64,000 bases of DNA from contig CBDAUN010000001.1 of NCBI GenBank assembly GCA_965200645.1, positions 62,001-126,000 of the forward strand, given 5' to 3'. Positions 54,708 to 63,659 of this stretch are shown here, piece by piece. This DNA is from CBDAUN01 sp965200645. Its GTDB lineage: Bacteria > Pseudomonadota > Gammaproteobacteria > Arenicellales > JAJDZL01. The notes under the pieces are model-generated. The model saw only the letters and a program-made list of their open reading frames with translations. It was not told where the DNA came from and did no database searches. A program made the translations under genes and the position numbers. The first letter of the stretch is position 1, and every line of letters begins with the position of its first letter.

Positions 54708-55700
54708 CTATTGTTCGCCAGCGTGTTGTTGGGAAAACGCTTGGTAAAGTTTCGGGTTTTGTTGGATCAGCCAGAGTAACTCACCTACAGAAATACCCGA
54801 ACTTGTGGTAGTTTTCCATTCCGGGTAAGTCATGCCAGTATCCAGAATAAATCTGGTGCCCACAGTTCGGTACTTGCTGAAGTCATCCTGCTGATGAAGG
54901 GTAATGACTTCATTTTTGTAGATGTAGACATAAATTTCCCGACCATCATGCAGCAAAATTGGACTTACCTGTGGGATACCATCAAAAAATCGTGATACAA
55001 CACCAAGTCTAACTAATTCTCTGTGGTTGTCTCCATGACAATCAAGTTGCTTCAAAGCGTCACAGATTACGCCGTGCGGAACCAACACAAACTGCCAACC
55101 TGCATATTGATCTTCACTATTTTCCTGAACTACTGCAAAATCAAACTCTTCGACTTCACGACTAGTTGAATTTACAGTAAAGATCGCAACTGGATTGTCT
55201 TTTGGGTCAAATATGATTCTGATTTCATGCTTTCCAGAAACAAACTCCTGATAGTATCCTCGAGCCGCTTCTCTATCCTTAAGACAGTTGTTAAAAAAAT
55301 CTCTGCCAAATTTTCGCAGTTGAATTTCACTTTCTGGTTGAGCCATGTAGTAATTTTCAGATAACTCAATCTGTTCATCACCGAACTGTAAATTTTTTCT
55401 CGAGTTCAATGATTTCAGAACAAGGAAAAAATTTTTAGCTGATTTATTGAACTGGTCAACATCATGCGCCAGGCTATCGAGAAGTTTGTTCGCAGCGTGT
55501 CTTACGACCGAATCTTCCGAATTTTTGAGCTTTGTTGCCTGTATTGCGGCATGTAGGGAATTCACTGCAGTGTCAGTATTGAATCGCGGATTTATTCGAA
55601 CCCATTCAGTTAGTTCATCTTTGAACTTTTGAAAGTCCTTGCAATCCTTGACGACGCTTTCAAATTCCTTGAATTTAATATTGAGTGATACCGTTGTCAT
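54708..55700 (-). CDS. Unknown 330-residue soluble protein
   Basis: This protein has no signal peptide or membrane span. The N-terminal 100 residues look helical and charged; the middle has strands such as GKHEIRIIFDPKDNPVAIFT and YAGWQFVLVPHGVICDALKQ; a C-terminal part includes GREIYVYIYKNEVITLHQQD and GELLWLIQQNPKLYQAFSQQ. I do not recognise any family. It stands alone, with 293 bp on one side and more than 800 bp on the other, and its composition is AT-rich, which fits accessory DNA. The start is ATG at 55700. Confidence 0.6.
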   Translation of the reverse strand: MTTVSLNIKFKEFESVVKDCKDFQKFKDELTEWVRINPRFNTDTAVNSLHAAIQATKLKNSEDSVVRHAANKLLDSLAHDVDQFNKSAKNFFLVLKSLNSRKNLQFGDEQIELSENYYMAQPESEIQLRKFGRDFFNNCLKDREAARGYYQEFVSGKHEIRIIFDPKDNPVAIFTVNSTSREVEEFDFAVVQENSEDQYAGWQFVLVPHGVICDALKQLDCHGDNHRELVRLGVVSRFFDGIPQVSPILLHDGREIYVYIYKNEVITLHQQDDFSKYRTVGTRFILDTGMTYPEWKTTTSSGISVGELLWLIQQNPKLYQAFSQQHAGEQ

Positions 55701-56517
55701 GGTTTTACCTTTGTTATGTGCTGATAAGGGTTTAATGAAACCTTAAGCCGCCTGGTTGCAGCTAACATTTTTTAATTCTTGGCTTGCGCCTCGAAGGACT
55801 TCGCTTGGATAAATCTTGGACTGCTTGAGATTAGTGAAAGTTGCAAATAGCGAAGCCTACAACCTGCATTAACCTCTGACCCTAATCTTGAAAAGTTCAA
55901 TAGATTGTCACAGACTACACGAAGCCAGTACTAGCTTTTGACGCTTGAGCAATCAATTTTATGATTCGTGATTGTTTTGTCAATGAGTACTACGACAATA
56001 TATGACGCATATAACTAATTCTAAAGATTTCTGTATTGCAGGAGAGGAAAATTTATAGCCCGGTGTAACCGGGGAATTTAGTGAACTACTGCTTTAGTCA
56101 CTACTTCCTGCACCAAAGTTACCAATCAGGTTTTTTTGAAGGTGCGAAAGTGAGGATTAGCACGTTCAACATCATACTACTCACTGTTTAATGAGTAGAA
56201 AATATTTTTAAATCCGGCGGCAAAGAGTGATGAGTGCTATTGTGTCGGAAGTGCTGCATAGATTTTCAAGTATCTCGATTAACCAGCCGGTGGATGTTTT
56301 GTACTCGTGCTTATACCTTCAAAGTGCATTCATTGAGTTTACGAGTGATTAAACTAATAAAAAATTTACAGTGGTTAACAACTCTCACGCTTTTGTAAGT
56401 TATTTTCTGAAAGGTTGGTTAATGTCAACTTCTGTCCTGTTTTTCGTTTTTTCAAATAAAGTTCAGTTCGCATAAAATATGCCATTAATCCTTGTCTTTT
56501 CGACCTTCTTTTTGTAA
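55701..56517. other. Long intergenic region with a structured-RNA candidate
   Basis: No gene is supported in these 817 bp. The interesting part is a three-way-junction fold at 56037-56112 followed by a hairpin and T run to 56209, listed separately. The rest is AT-rich and must include promoters for the two divergent flanking genes. Confidence 0.6.
56037..56209 (+). ncRNA. Candidate structured RNA: three-way junction plus terminator-like hairpin
   Basis: An outer 7-bp stem, TGCAGGA (56037-56043) with TCCTGCA (56106-56112), encloses two hairpins: CCCGGT-GTA-ACCGGG (56059-56073) and TAGTGA/TCACTA (56079-56103). All three helices pair perfectly. About 65 bp on, CTACTCA/TGAGTAG (56177-56198) with an 8-base loop is followed by AAAATATTTTT, like an intrinsic terminator. 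This could be a small RNA or a leader element for the PP-loop gene 309 bp further on. It matches no riboswitch I know. Strand is assumed from the terminator. Confidence 0.4.
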
Positions 56518-57567
56518 ATGAATATTAACCTATCGCGTAAGGCTGTTGCGCTTGTTTCTGGCGGACTTGATTCCATGCTGGCTGTGAAAATCATTCAAGA
56601 GCAAGGTGTTCAGGTCGAGGGAATCAATTTTTTTACCGGATTCTGTGTAGAAGGACATACGCATGCGATCCGAAAAAGGAAGCGGGACAAGCATTTACGT
56701 AATAACGCACTTTGGTCGGCTGAACAACTTGGAATTAAGTTGCACATCATCGATGTAATCGAACCCTATAAGCAAGTCGTTCTCAACCCCAAGCATGGTT
56801 ACGGAGCTAACCTCAATCCATGTCTTGACTGCAAGTCGTTTATGGTCGGTCGCGCTCGCGAATGGATGCAGGAGCATGACTTTGACTTCATCATCACGGG
56901 CGAAGTCATTGGCCAAAGACCGAAGTCTCAACTAAGCCACAACTTTCCAGTCGTCGCTCGAGAATCTGGCGTACATGACCGCTTGGTTCGACCACTTAGT
57001 GCCAAACTGCTCCCCGAAACATTACCTGAACAGGAAGGTTGGATAGACCGCGAGAAATTATTCGGCTTCTCTGGCAGAAGTCGGAAGGGACAAATGGCCC
57101 TGGCGGCACAATTTGGATTTACTGACTATGCGCAACCAGCGGGTGGGTGTTGCTTTCTGACGGATGAATCGTACTCGCGAAAAATGCGAGACCTTTGGCA
57201 GCATCGAGGCGAAAGAGCATACGAATTTGATGACGTAATGCTGCTTAAAGTAGGACGTCACCTCAGACCAAAACCTGAATGGAAAGTGATAATTGCGAGA
57301 GACTCCGGTGAATCGCAATATTTGAACGGCTATCGAAATCAATATCCCCATTTGGCAATTGTCAGTCACTCAGGACCGGTCTCGATAATTGATGGCACTA
57401 TTCCCGAGAGTGACTTGGAAATGGCCGCTAGTTTGGTTGCAAGATTCGGTAGCTCTCGAAATGTGGATGAAGTCGAAGTTCGCTATACAGATAGCAACGG
57501 AAAGTCGCGAATGCTGTCAGTAGCACCCATGAACCCCAATGATATTCCACAGCCATGGTATGTGTAG
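56518..57567 (+). CDS. PP-loop ATP-pyrophosphatase, tRNA-thiouridylase-like with RNA-binding tail
   Basis: This 349-residue protein has the N-terminal PP-loop LVSGGLDSMLAVK (SGGxDS at residues 14-19), a CxxC pair (CLDC, 102-105) and a second Cys pair (GGCCFL, 211-212). This layout matches MnmA/ThiI-like tRNA-thiolating enzymes. The C-terminal domain from about 235 (EFDDVMLLKVGRHLRPKPEW, SGESQYLNGYRN) resembles the NFACT-R type RNA-binding domain. It is often annotated 'tRNA (5-methylaminomethyl-2-thiouridylate)-methyltransferase', but it is not standard MnmA. The next gene is a TusA-like sulfur carrier overlapping by 13 bp, so sulfur transfer to tRNA is the likely role. Confidence 0.75.
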   Translation: MNINLSRKAVALVSGGLDSMLAVKIIQEQGVQVEGINFFTGFCVEGHTHAIRKRKRDKHLRNNALWSAEQLGIKLHIIDVIEPYKQVVLNPKHGYGANLNPCLDCKSFMVGRAREWMQEHDFDFIITGEVIGQRPKSQLSHNFPVVARESGVHDRLVRPLSAKLLPETLPEQEGWIDREKLFGFSGRSRKGQMALAAQFGFTDYAQPAGGCCFLTDESYSRKMRDLWQHRGERAYEFDDVMLLKVGRHLRPKPEWKVIIARDSGESQYLNGYRNQYPHLAIVSHSGPVSIIDGTIPESDLEMAASLVARFGSSRNVDEVEVRYTDSNGKSRMLSVAPMNPNDIPQPWYV

Positions 57568-57785
57568 ACGCAGTACTAGATGTCAGGCATCTGCTTTGTC
57601 CCTTACCTGTAATTCGCACGCAAGACAGGGTTGCACGACTGACTCCAGGACAAGTCCTTGAAGTAGTTTGTACAGACCCTGGCGCGCTGGTTGACATTCC
57701 GTCTTGGTGCAGGGTACACGGTCACGAAGTACTATCGACCGAAACCAATGAAGATGAGTCCATCGTACGATTAAGGGTGTCGTAA
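57555..57785 (+). CDS. TusA-family sulfurtransferase
   Basis: This 76-residue protein has the TusA/SirA fold with the motif DVRHLLCPLPVIRTQ; the Cys of CPxP carries the persulfide. It probably hands sulfur to the PP-loop enzyme encoded just upstream, with which it overlaps by 13 bp. The ATG at 57555 lies inside the last codons of that gene. Its small size and acidic C-terminus are normal for the family. Confidence 0.85.
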   Translation: MVCVDAVLDVRHLLCPLPVIRTQDRVARLTPGQVLEVVCTDPGALVDIPSWCRVHGHEVLSTETNEDESIVRLRVS

Positions 57786-57808
57786 ATCCAGCTAGTCGCA
57801 CAATACAA

Positions 57809-57841
57809 AGTTTCGCTCAGTTAGAGGAATTAAGCGAAACT
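57809..57841 (+). terminator. Hairpin after the TusA-like gene
   Basis: A 9-bp perfect stem, AGTTTCGCT / AGCGAAACT, has a 15-base loop 24 bp beyond the stop codon. It lacks a T run, so it may stabilise or partly terminate the transcript. Confidence 0.4.
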
Positions 57842-57963
57842 CAATCAGGGACTAAGTGATAATCCGACCATTGCCCACCCAAATCTCCCAGTTAAAACTC
57901 TTCCATACGATTTGTTTAGAATAATTAAATTGTCCACTTTTAACGTTTAAACTCACATCACCA

Positions 57964-57980
57964 CGCACCGTTTTGGTGCA
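57964..57980. promoter_or_regulatory. NtrC binding site 1 upstream of glnA
   Basis: CGCACCGTTTTGGTGCA matches the NtrC consensus TGCACY-N4-TGGTGCR at all positions except the first. Together with site 2, whose centre is 31 bp (about three helical turns) away, it forms an enhancer for the sigma-54 promoter downstream. Confidence 0.85.
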
Positions 57981-57994
57981 TTAGATTCTAATCT

Positions 57995-58011
57995 CGCACT
58001 ATAATGGTGCA
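57995..58011. promoter_or_regulatory. NtrC binding site 2 upstream of glnA
   Basis: CGCACTATAATGGTGCA matches the same NtrC consensus with one difference. The two sites lie on the same face of the helix, as needed for NtrC oligomerisation about 80-115 bp upstream of the expected transcription start. Confidence 0.85.
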
Positions 58012-58058
58012 ATTCGCACTCCATGCAGTCAATAACTTCCATAATGTGTGGCTAAAAC

Positions 58059-58074
58059 TGGCATGATTATTGCT
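58059..58074 (+). promoter_or_regulatory. Sigma-54 promoter of glnA
   Basis: TGGCAT-GATTA-TTGCT matches the -24/-12 consensus TGGCAY-N5-TTGCW exactly, with GG and GC elements correctly spaced. It lies 64-79 bp upstream of the glnA start codon and downstream of two NtrC sites, so glnA should be switched on by phosphorylated NtrC under nitrogen limitation. Confidence 0.9.
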
Positions 58075-58137
58075 GTAATTTATTTGTTTAAACAATTTTT
58101 TACGATACCTACACACTAAATATCAAGGAGAATCAAC

Positions 58138-59547
58138 ATGTCAGTTGAAAATGCGATGAAGGCGATCAAGGATTCGGGCGCAAAGTTCGTCGATCTGAGA
58201 TTTACCGATACGCGCGGCAAAGAACAGCACTTGTCTATGGCGGCAGCTGAATTTAATGAGTCCGCCTTCGAAAGCGGAATTATGTTTGATGGATCTTCAA
58301 TCGCGGGTTGGCGTCCGATTGATGAATCCGATATGGCTTTGAGACCCGACCCCTCCACGGCAATGCTGGATCCCTTTGCACAGGAAACCACCATGCTGAT
58401 ACGCTGCAACGTATTTGAGCCAGTATCCGAAGAGTTTTATGACAAGTGCCCTCGCAGTATTGGTAGAAAGGCTGAGGATTATTTGACATCAACCGGAATT
58501 GCAGACACAGCGTTCTTTGGTCCGGAAGCTGAATTTTTCGTATTCGACGGCGTGCGGTGGAACAATCAGATGAATAGTGCCTTTTACGAAATACTTTCGT
58601 ATGAAGGTGCCTGGAATTCTTCACAGAGCTTTGATGAAGGACCAAACATGGGGCATCGCCCAGGTGTTAAGGGTGGTTACTTTCCCGTCCAGCCGGTAGA
58701 TTCAATGCAGGATTTACGTACCGCCATGTGCCAGGCCATGTCAGACATGGGGATTGTCGTAGAAAAACATCACCACGAAGTTGGAACAGCCGGTCAGGGA
58801 GAAATCGGCATACGCTACGGCACCCTGGTCAATCAGGGCGATGCGATTCAGGCCTACAAGTATTGCGTTCACAATGTCGCTCATGTCCATGGCTTGACTG
58901 CGACATTTATGCCAAAACCTTTGGTCGGCGATAACGGCTCCGGAATGCATGTGCATCAGTCCTTGTCCAAAGGGAGTGACACCGTATTCGCAGGTGATGA
59001 ATATGGAGGCTTGAGCAAGACAGCACTACATTACATAGCTGGTGTCTTCAAACATGCTAGAGCCATTAATGCTTTTACCAATCCCACTACCAATAGTTAT
59101 AAGCGCTTGGTACCAGGATTTGAAGCACCGGTTCTTTTGGCATATTCGGCACGCAACCGTTCCGCCTCTTGCCGAATTCCGTTTTCGCCAGTCTATTCAA
59201 CTCGAATTGAAGTTCGATTTCCGGACCCGTCAGCAAATCCGTATCTTGCCTTCGCGGCAATGCTGATGGCGGGTCTTGACGGCATTAAGAACGAGTTAGA
59301 TCCCGGCGCACCGCATGATGAGGATTTGTATGAGTTATCTCCACAGGACGAAGCAAAGATCCCGCATGTCGCTGCTTCACTAGGGCAGGCATTGGATGCA
59401 TTGGATGGTGATAGGGACTTCCTCAAAGCCGGTGGTGTGTTCACCGATGACATGATCAGTTCATACATTGAGCTGAAACAGGAAGAAGTGGATGCGTTGC
59501 GACTTGCAACACATCCAATCGAATATCAGATGTATTACAGCGTGTAG
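58138..59547 (+). CDS. glnA: Glutamine synthetase, type I
   Basis: This 469-residue enzyme joins ammonium to glutamate using ATP. Family blocks include MFDGSSIAGWRPIDESDM, FFGPEAEFFVFD, VEKHHHEVGTAGQGEI, GDNGSGMHVHQSLSKG and NPTTNSYKRLVPGFEAP. The adenylylation site is Tyr398 in DEDLYELSP, so activity is probably controlled by GlnE. It is expressed from the sigma-54/NtrC promoter upstream and leads the glnA-ntrB-ntrC cluster. The ATG has an AAGGAG ribosome binding site. Confidence 0.98.
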   Translation: MSVENAMKAIKDSGAKFVDLRFTDTRGKEQHLSMAAAEFNESAFESGIMFDGSSIAGWRPIDESDMALRPDPSTAMLDPFAQETTMLIRCNVFEPVSEEFYDKCPRSIGRKAEDYLTSTGIADTAFFGPEAEFFVFDGVRWNNQMNSAFYEILSYEGAWNSSQSFDEGPNMGHRPGVKGGYFPVQPVDSMQDLRTAMCQAMSDMGIVVEKHHHEVGTAGQGEIGIRYGTLVNQGDAIQAYKYCVHNVAHVHGLTATFMPKPLVGDNGSGMHVHQSLSKGSDTVFAGDEYGGLSKTALHYIAGVFKHARAINAFTNPTTNSYKRLVPGFEAPVLLAYSARNRSASCRIPFSPVYSTRIEVRFPDPSANPYLAFAAMLMAGLDGIKNELDPGAPHDEDLYELSPQDEAKIPHVAASLGQALDALDGDRDFLKAGGVFTDDMISSYIELKQEEVDALRLATHPIEYQMYYSV

Positions 59548-59556
59548 GTTCTACTC

Positions 59557-59581
59557 GCCCGGACGGCGATGCCGTCCGGGC
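59557..59581 (+). terminator. Hairpin between glnA and ntrB
   Basis: An 11-bp perfect stem, GCCCGGACGGC / GCCGTCCGGGC, has a 3-base loop (GAT) followed by ACTTTTGTG. The short T run makes it a moderate terminator; partial read-through into ntrBC is the usual design in this operon. Confidence 0.75.
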
Positions 59582-59710
59582 ACTTTTGTGAAACTAAAGC
59601 GGGTTACAAATCGCATCGGTATTTTGCGCAACACAAAAACGGCTGGAAATCTTGCGATGATTTGATATCAAAACTCAACTGAGTGGTAAACCAACACCAT
59701 TTCACCCCCA

Positions 59711-60784
59711 TTGGATTCTTTACCTCAGCCAAGTCCAAACCCATTGAACGATCTACTCGACAATTTGAGCACAGCGGTCATCGCTTGTGATGTGGACCTT
59801 AATATTTTGCAAATCAATCCCGCAGCGCAGTCGCTGTTTGACATCAGCAAGAAGAAAGCTCTCAATGCCAATGTAATGAGGTTCTTTGAGCATCCAGATT
59901 CGCACAAAACGCTATGCTTCAGCATCACAAGTTCCCAGCCAACCATCCTGAGACACACTGATATTCGAGACTCCAATCACCGACCAAAACTTGCCGACTG
60001 CATTCTTACCCCCGTTAAGACCAGCGATGCGGAGTACCTGCTACTTGAGTTCAACGAAATCGACAGTCGCACAAAACAAGCACTTGACGACTCAATGGAC
60101 CGCAGCCAGACCGCTAACAATGCAGTGATTAGAGGCGTTGCCCACGAAATTAAAAACCCGCTGGGTGGTTTGCGTGGCGCTGCGCAACTACTTGACCGCG
60201 AGTTGAACGAACATCCTCACCTAAAAGACTATACGAGAATCATCGTTCAAGAGACTGACCGGCTATGCAATTTGATTGACGCAATGTCGAGTCCTCAGTT
60301 ACCCATGAACTTGAAATCCGAGAACATTCATGAAATTCTTGAGCATGTTCGAATTTTGCTTCTGGCTGAAGTGTCCAATGGTATCAAGATTCAACAGGAT
60401 TACGATCCCAGTCTGCCACCGGTATTGGGTGATCGAGAACAATTAATTCAGGCATTTCTCAACATCGCCCGTAATGCAATTGAAGCAAGTGGTGAGCATG
60501 GCGTATTGGAATTTCGAACCCGTGTAGCTCGACAAGTCACTATTGACTCCATCAGGCATCAAAGATCTGCTCGTATTGAACTGATAGATCGAGGACCGGG
60601 AATTCCATCGGACATTTTGGATCACGTGTTTTATCCAATGATTTCGGGCAAGGCCAATGGTGATGGTTTAGGGCTGTCAATAGTGCATAGGATTGTAAAG
60701 CGTCACGGCGGACACATCAGCTGTGAAAGTAAGCCGGGAAGAACCTGCTTTACCATTCACTTGAAATTCTCCGGGTCAGGTTAA
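59711..60784 (+). CDS. glnL: Nitrogen regulation sensor kinase NtrB
   Basis: This is a 357-residue cytoplasmic histidine kinase. An N-terminal PAS domain (about 15-115; ACDVDLNILQINPAAQSLFD) is followed by the H-box GVAHEIKNPLGGLRGAAQLL (phosphorylated His near residue 142) and the ATPase boxes NIARNAIEAS, DRGPGIPSD and GDGLGLSIVHRIVKRHGG. It phosphorylates NtrC when glutamine is low and acts as phosphatase when PII binds. I use the TTG at 59711, as no in-frame ATG is available near it. Confidence 0.93.
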   Translation: MDSLPQPSPNPLNDLLDNLSTAVIACDVDLNILQINPAAQSLFDISKKKALNANVMRFFEHPDSHKTLCFSITSSQPTILRHTDIRDSNHRPKLADCILTPVKTSDAEYLLLEFNEIDSRTKQALDDSMDRSQTANNAVIRGVAHEIKNPLGGLRGAAQLLDRELNEHPHLKDYTRIIVQETDRLCNLIDAMSSPQLPMNLKSENIHEILEHVRILLLAEVSNGIKIQQDYDPSLPPVLGDREQLIQAFLNIARNAIEASGEHGVLEFRTRVARQVTIDSIRHQRSARIELIDRGPGIPSDILDHVFYPMISGKANGDGLGLSIVHRIVKRHGGHISCESKPGRTCFTIHLKFSGSG

Positions 60785-60837
60785 AGTGATCTCACTGTAC
60801 ATATTTTTAAAACAAAGTTATCGAAGGGCTAAGTTCC

Positions 60838-62256
60838 ATGGAAAAGTCTGTTTGGATTGTTGACGACGACCAATCGATTCGCTGGGTCTTGGAACAGGCA
60901 CTAAAGAAGGAGGGCATTGAGTCACAGACTTTCTGTGACGCCCCGGCTGCTATGGAAGCGTTGCAGTCTCGACAACCTTCCGTAGTGGTTACCGATATTC
61001 GAATGCCAGACATTGATGGCTTGGAATTTTTGGACATTCTTCACCGGCAAATTCCGGATTTACCGGTAGTCGTGATGACTGCATATTCCGATCTCGATAC
61101 GACTGTAGACTCATTCCAACGAGGTGCTCAGGAGCATTTGCCGAAACCTTTTGATATTGATGAAGCAGTAACTTTGATTCGAAGACTGTTGGAAGGTTCG
61201 TCAGCAGCCACGCTCAACGATGCAAAGGAGGAAACTCCATTACAAACCAAGATAATTGGTAATTCACCGCAAGTGCAACGCGTATTTCGTGCGGTTGGGA
61301 GACTTTCGAAGTCGGACTTAAACGTGTTAATAACCGGTGAATCGGGCACGGGAAAGGAGCTTGTCGCAAGAGCAATATATTCCAGCAGTATTCGTCAAAA
61401 TCGACCATTCGTCGCAATCAATGCTGCAGCCATTCCAGCGGACTTGTTAGAGTCAGAACTGTTTGGCCATGAAAAGGGGGCATTTACGGGAGCAAACCAG
61501 CGTCGTATTGGTCGCTTTGAACAAGCTGACGGTGGCACTTTGTTCTTGGATGAGATCGGAGACATGCCACACGACTTGCAAAGTCGCTTACTGAGGGTAT
61601 TGTCCGAAGGGAAATTTTTTCGGGTAGGAGGGGTCAATCAAATATCGGTAAATGTCCGAGTAATTGCTGCAACAAATCAAGACTTGGAAGAACTGATTGA
61701 ACTTAAACAGTTTCGATCAGATCTTTATCACCGGTTGAATGTAGTACGAATTCCCTTGCCACCAATACGAGAGCGCTCCGAGGACATTCCACCACTGGTG
61801 GAGCACTTCCTTAGGGAGGCAGCCATTCAACTGAATATTGAAGAAAAGACGGTTTCCGATGAAGCAATGCAGAAACTAACGGCCTACTCCTGGCCGGGCA
61901 ACGTTCGAGAGATTGAGAATGTTTGCCGAATGGTCACCGTCATGACACCTTCGAATACGATCACGGCCAGTGACCTTCCTTTAGCTGCGGATGACCAATC
62001 ACCATCCGGCGAGCGGAGCAATTTTTCGGCGGAACACTACGATTGGGAAAAACCTCTTATACGTTACTTGTCTTTGGTTTTGAAAGAAGACGGTGAGGAC
62101 CAAGCTGCGGCTCAACTACGCGACCGATTTGAAACTTTGATGATTACGACCGCACTGGAAAAGACTCGTGGGTCCCGTCACAAGGCAGCGACTCTTCTTG
62201 GTTGGGGAAGAAACAAATTATCTAGAAGAATTTTGGAACTGAAAATTTCTGCCTGA
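60838..62256 (+). CDS. glnG: Nitrogen regulation response regulator NtrC
   Basis: This 472-residue sigma-54 activator has an N-terminal receiver with the phospho-acceptor Asp in VVTDIRMPDIDG (near residue 54), a central AAA+ domain with Walker A GESGTGKELVAR, the sigma-54-contacting GAFTGA loop (HEKGAFTGANQRR) and Walker B GGTLFLDEIGDMP, and a C-terminal Fis-type helix-turn-helix (HKAATLLGWGRNKLSR). It binds the two sites upstream of glnA. The start is ATG at 60838, 53 bp after ntrB. Confidence 0.97.
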   Translation: MEKSVWIVDDDQSIRWVLEQALKKEGIESQTFCDAPAAMEALQSRQPSVVVTDIRMPDIDGLEFLDILHRQIPDLPVVVMTAYSDLDTTVDSFQRGAQEHLPKPFDIDEAVTLIRRLLEGSSAATLNDAKEETPLQTKIIGNSPQVQRVFRAVGRLSKSDLNVLITGESGTGKELVARAIYSSSIRQNRPFVAINAAAIPADLLESELFGHEKGAFTGANQRRIGRFEQADGGTLFLDEIGDMPHDLQSRLLRVLSEGKFFRVGGVNQISVNVRVIAATNQDLEELIELKQFRSDLYHRLNVVRIPLPPIRERSEDIPPLVEHFLREAAIQLNIEEKTVSDEAMQKLTAYSWPGNVREIENVCRMVTVMTPSNTITASDLPLAADDQSPSGERSNFSAEHYDWEKPLIRYLSLVLKEDGEDQAAAQLRDRFETLMITTALEKTRGSRHKAATLLGWGRNKLSRRILELKISA

Positions 62257-62435
62257 TTCGAAATCTTGGGACAGTTAAATCTCCCGCTTGCAGTGAATTT
62301 ACTGAGTCTCACAACCTTAAAATCAGATTCAAAAATTACCACAAATTTTAGGAATTTTAGATAATAGTTCGGGTTGCTTGATTTACTCAAAATCACGGCA
62401 GTAATTTTGAACCTAAACTTGAAGAAATAAATTTC

Positions 62436-63614
62436 ATGCCACGATACAAGTTCACCTCTGAATCGGTTTCAAAAGGCCATCCTGATAAGGTGTGCGATCA
62501 GATTTCCGATGCCGTACTGGATGCCGCACTTGAGCAAGAACCGAACAGCAAGGTCGCTTGCGAGACTCTCGTAAAGTCCAAGTCAGAAAACCATCAATTA
62601 CAACATCACGTCATCATAGCTGGTGAAATCACAACCTCTAAAGAGCTGGACTACAAAAAAATCGCTCAAAGTGTCATCAAAGATATTGGTTACGATGCAG
62701 ACCAGTGGGGCTTTAAACATGATTGCGCTGAAATTACCTTGTTGGTTAATGAACAGGCCAAGAATATACAGGCAGGTGTTGAAAAGGGTGACACCGAGAG
62801 TCAAGGTGCCGGTGACCAAGGATTGATGTTTGGTTTTGCGTGTGATGAAACTGACGTTTTGATGCCATGGCCGATTACCTATGCACATCGACTCGTGCAA
62901 AAGCAAGCTGAAGTTCGCAAATCTTCAGGGTTTGAATGGATGGGGCCTGATGCCAAGTCCCAGGTAACTGTCGAGTACGATGGTAACGAACCTGTTCGGG
63001 TTGATACTGTAGTCCTTTCAACTCAACATCGAAAGGACATAGATTTAGAACAGGTTCGTGAAGCAGTTATTGAGGAAATCATCGAACCAGTGATTCCACC
63101 CGCTATGATGTGCGACCCCGAACGAATTAAAGTAAACCCAGCAGGTGAATTTTTTATCGGAGGCCCGGAAGCTGACTGTGGTCTTACCGGACGAAAAATT
63201 ATCGTGGATACTTATGGTGGTATGTCACGGCATGGTGGCGGAGCTTTTTCCGGAAAAGATCCCTCAAAGGTTGATCGGTCCGCAGCATACGCCATGCGTC
63301 ACGTAGCAAAAAACATTGTTGCCGCAAAAATTGCTAAACGTTGTGAAGTTCAAGTTTCCTACGCTATTGGTGATGCTAAACCCACTTCGGTGATGGTGAA
63401 TACCTTCGGAACCGGAATTTGCGACGACGAAAAAATAGAAAAAGCAGTATCCGAAGTGTTTGATCTGCGACCCGGCGTAATAATTCGCAATCTTCAACTT
63501 AAACGTCCAATCTATCAAAACACCGCAGCATATGGTCACTTTGGCCGGGAAGAAGACTCGTTCACGTGGGAATTAACTGACAAGGTGGATGAACTTTTAG
63601 ATTTCTGCACATAA
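62436..63614 (+). CDS. metK: S-adenosylmethionine synthetase
   Basis: This 392-residue enzyme makes SAM from methionine and ATP. The N-terminal signature is FTSESVSKGHPDKVCDQISD; the ATP motif is GAGDQGLMFGFACDETDV; and the P-loop-like GGGAFSGKDPSKVDRSAAY is near residue 270. The 179-bp upstream region shows no SAM riboswitch fold that I can recognise. It is followed 45 bp later by ahcY, so the two form a SAM-recycling pair. Confidence 0.97.
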   Translation: MPRYKFTSESVSKGHPDKVCDQISDAVLDAALEQEPNSKVACETLVKSKSENHQLQHHVIIAGEITTSKELDYKKIAQSVIKDIGYDADQWGFKHDCAEITLLVNEQAKNIQAGVEKGDTESQGAGDQGLMFGFACDETDVLMPWPITYAHRLVQKQAEVRKSSGFEWMGPDAKSQVTVEYDGNEPVRVDTVVLSTQHRKDIDLEQVREAVIEEIIEPVIPPAMMCDPERIKVNPAGEFFIGGPEADCGLTGRKIIVDTYGGMSRHGGGAFSGKDPSKVDRSAAYAMRHVAKNIVAAKIAKRCEVQVSYAIGDAKPTSVMVNTFGTGICDDEKIEKAVSEVFDLRPGVIIRNLQLKRPIYQNTAAYGHFGREEDSFTWELTDKVDELLDFCT

Positions 63615-63659
63615 CTAACGAAAACGAAGTATTAAATACACTGTGAACCAGGGAAGAAT

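Larger units (their letters stand above)
57786..58137. other. tusA-glnA intergenic region
   Basis: These 352 bp hold a hairpin after the TusA-like gene (57809-57841), two NtrC sites and a sigma-54 promoter for glnA, each listed separately. The ribosome binding site AAGGAG lies about 7 bases before the glnA ATG. Confidence 0.8.

Noticed and set aside
54475..54747. Plus-strand frame overlapping the 330-residue orphan
   Set aside because: It overlaps the 3' end of the orphan on the opposite strand, has no ribosome binding site and no domain.
62257..62435. SAM riboswitch upstream of metK
   Set aside because: No SAM-I, SAM-II or SAM/SAH-type core could be found; only weak stems such as GGGA/TCCC are present.
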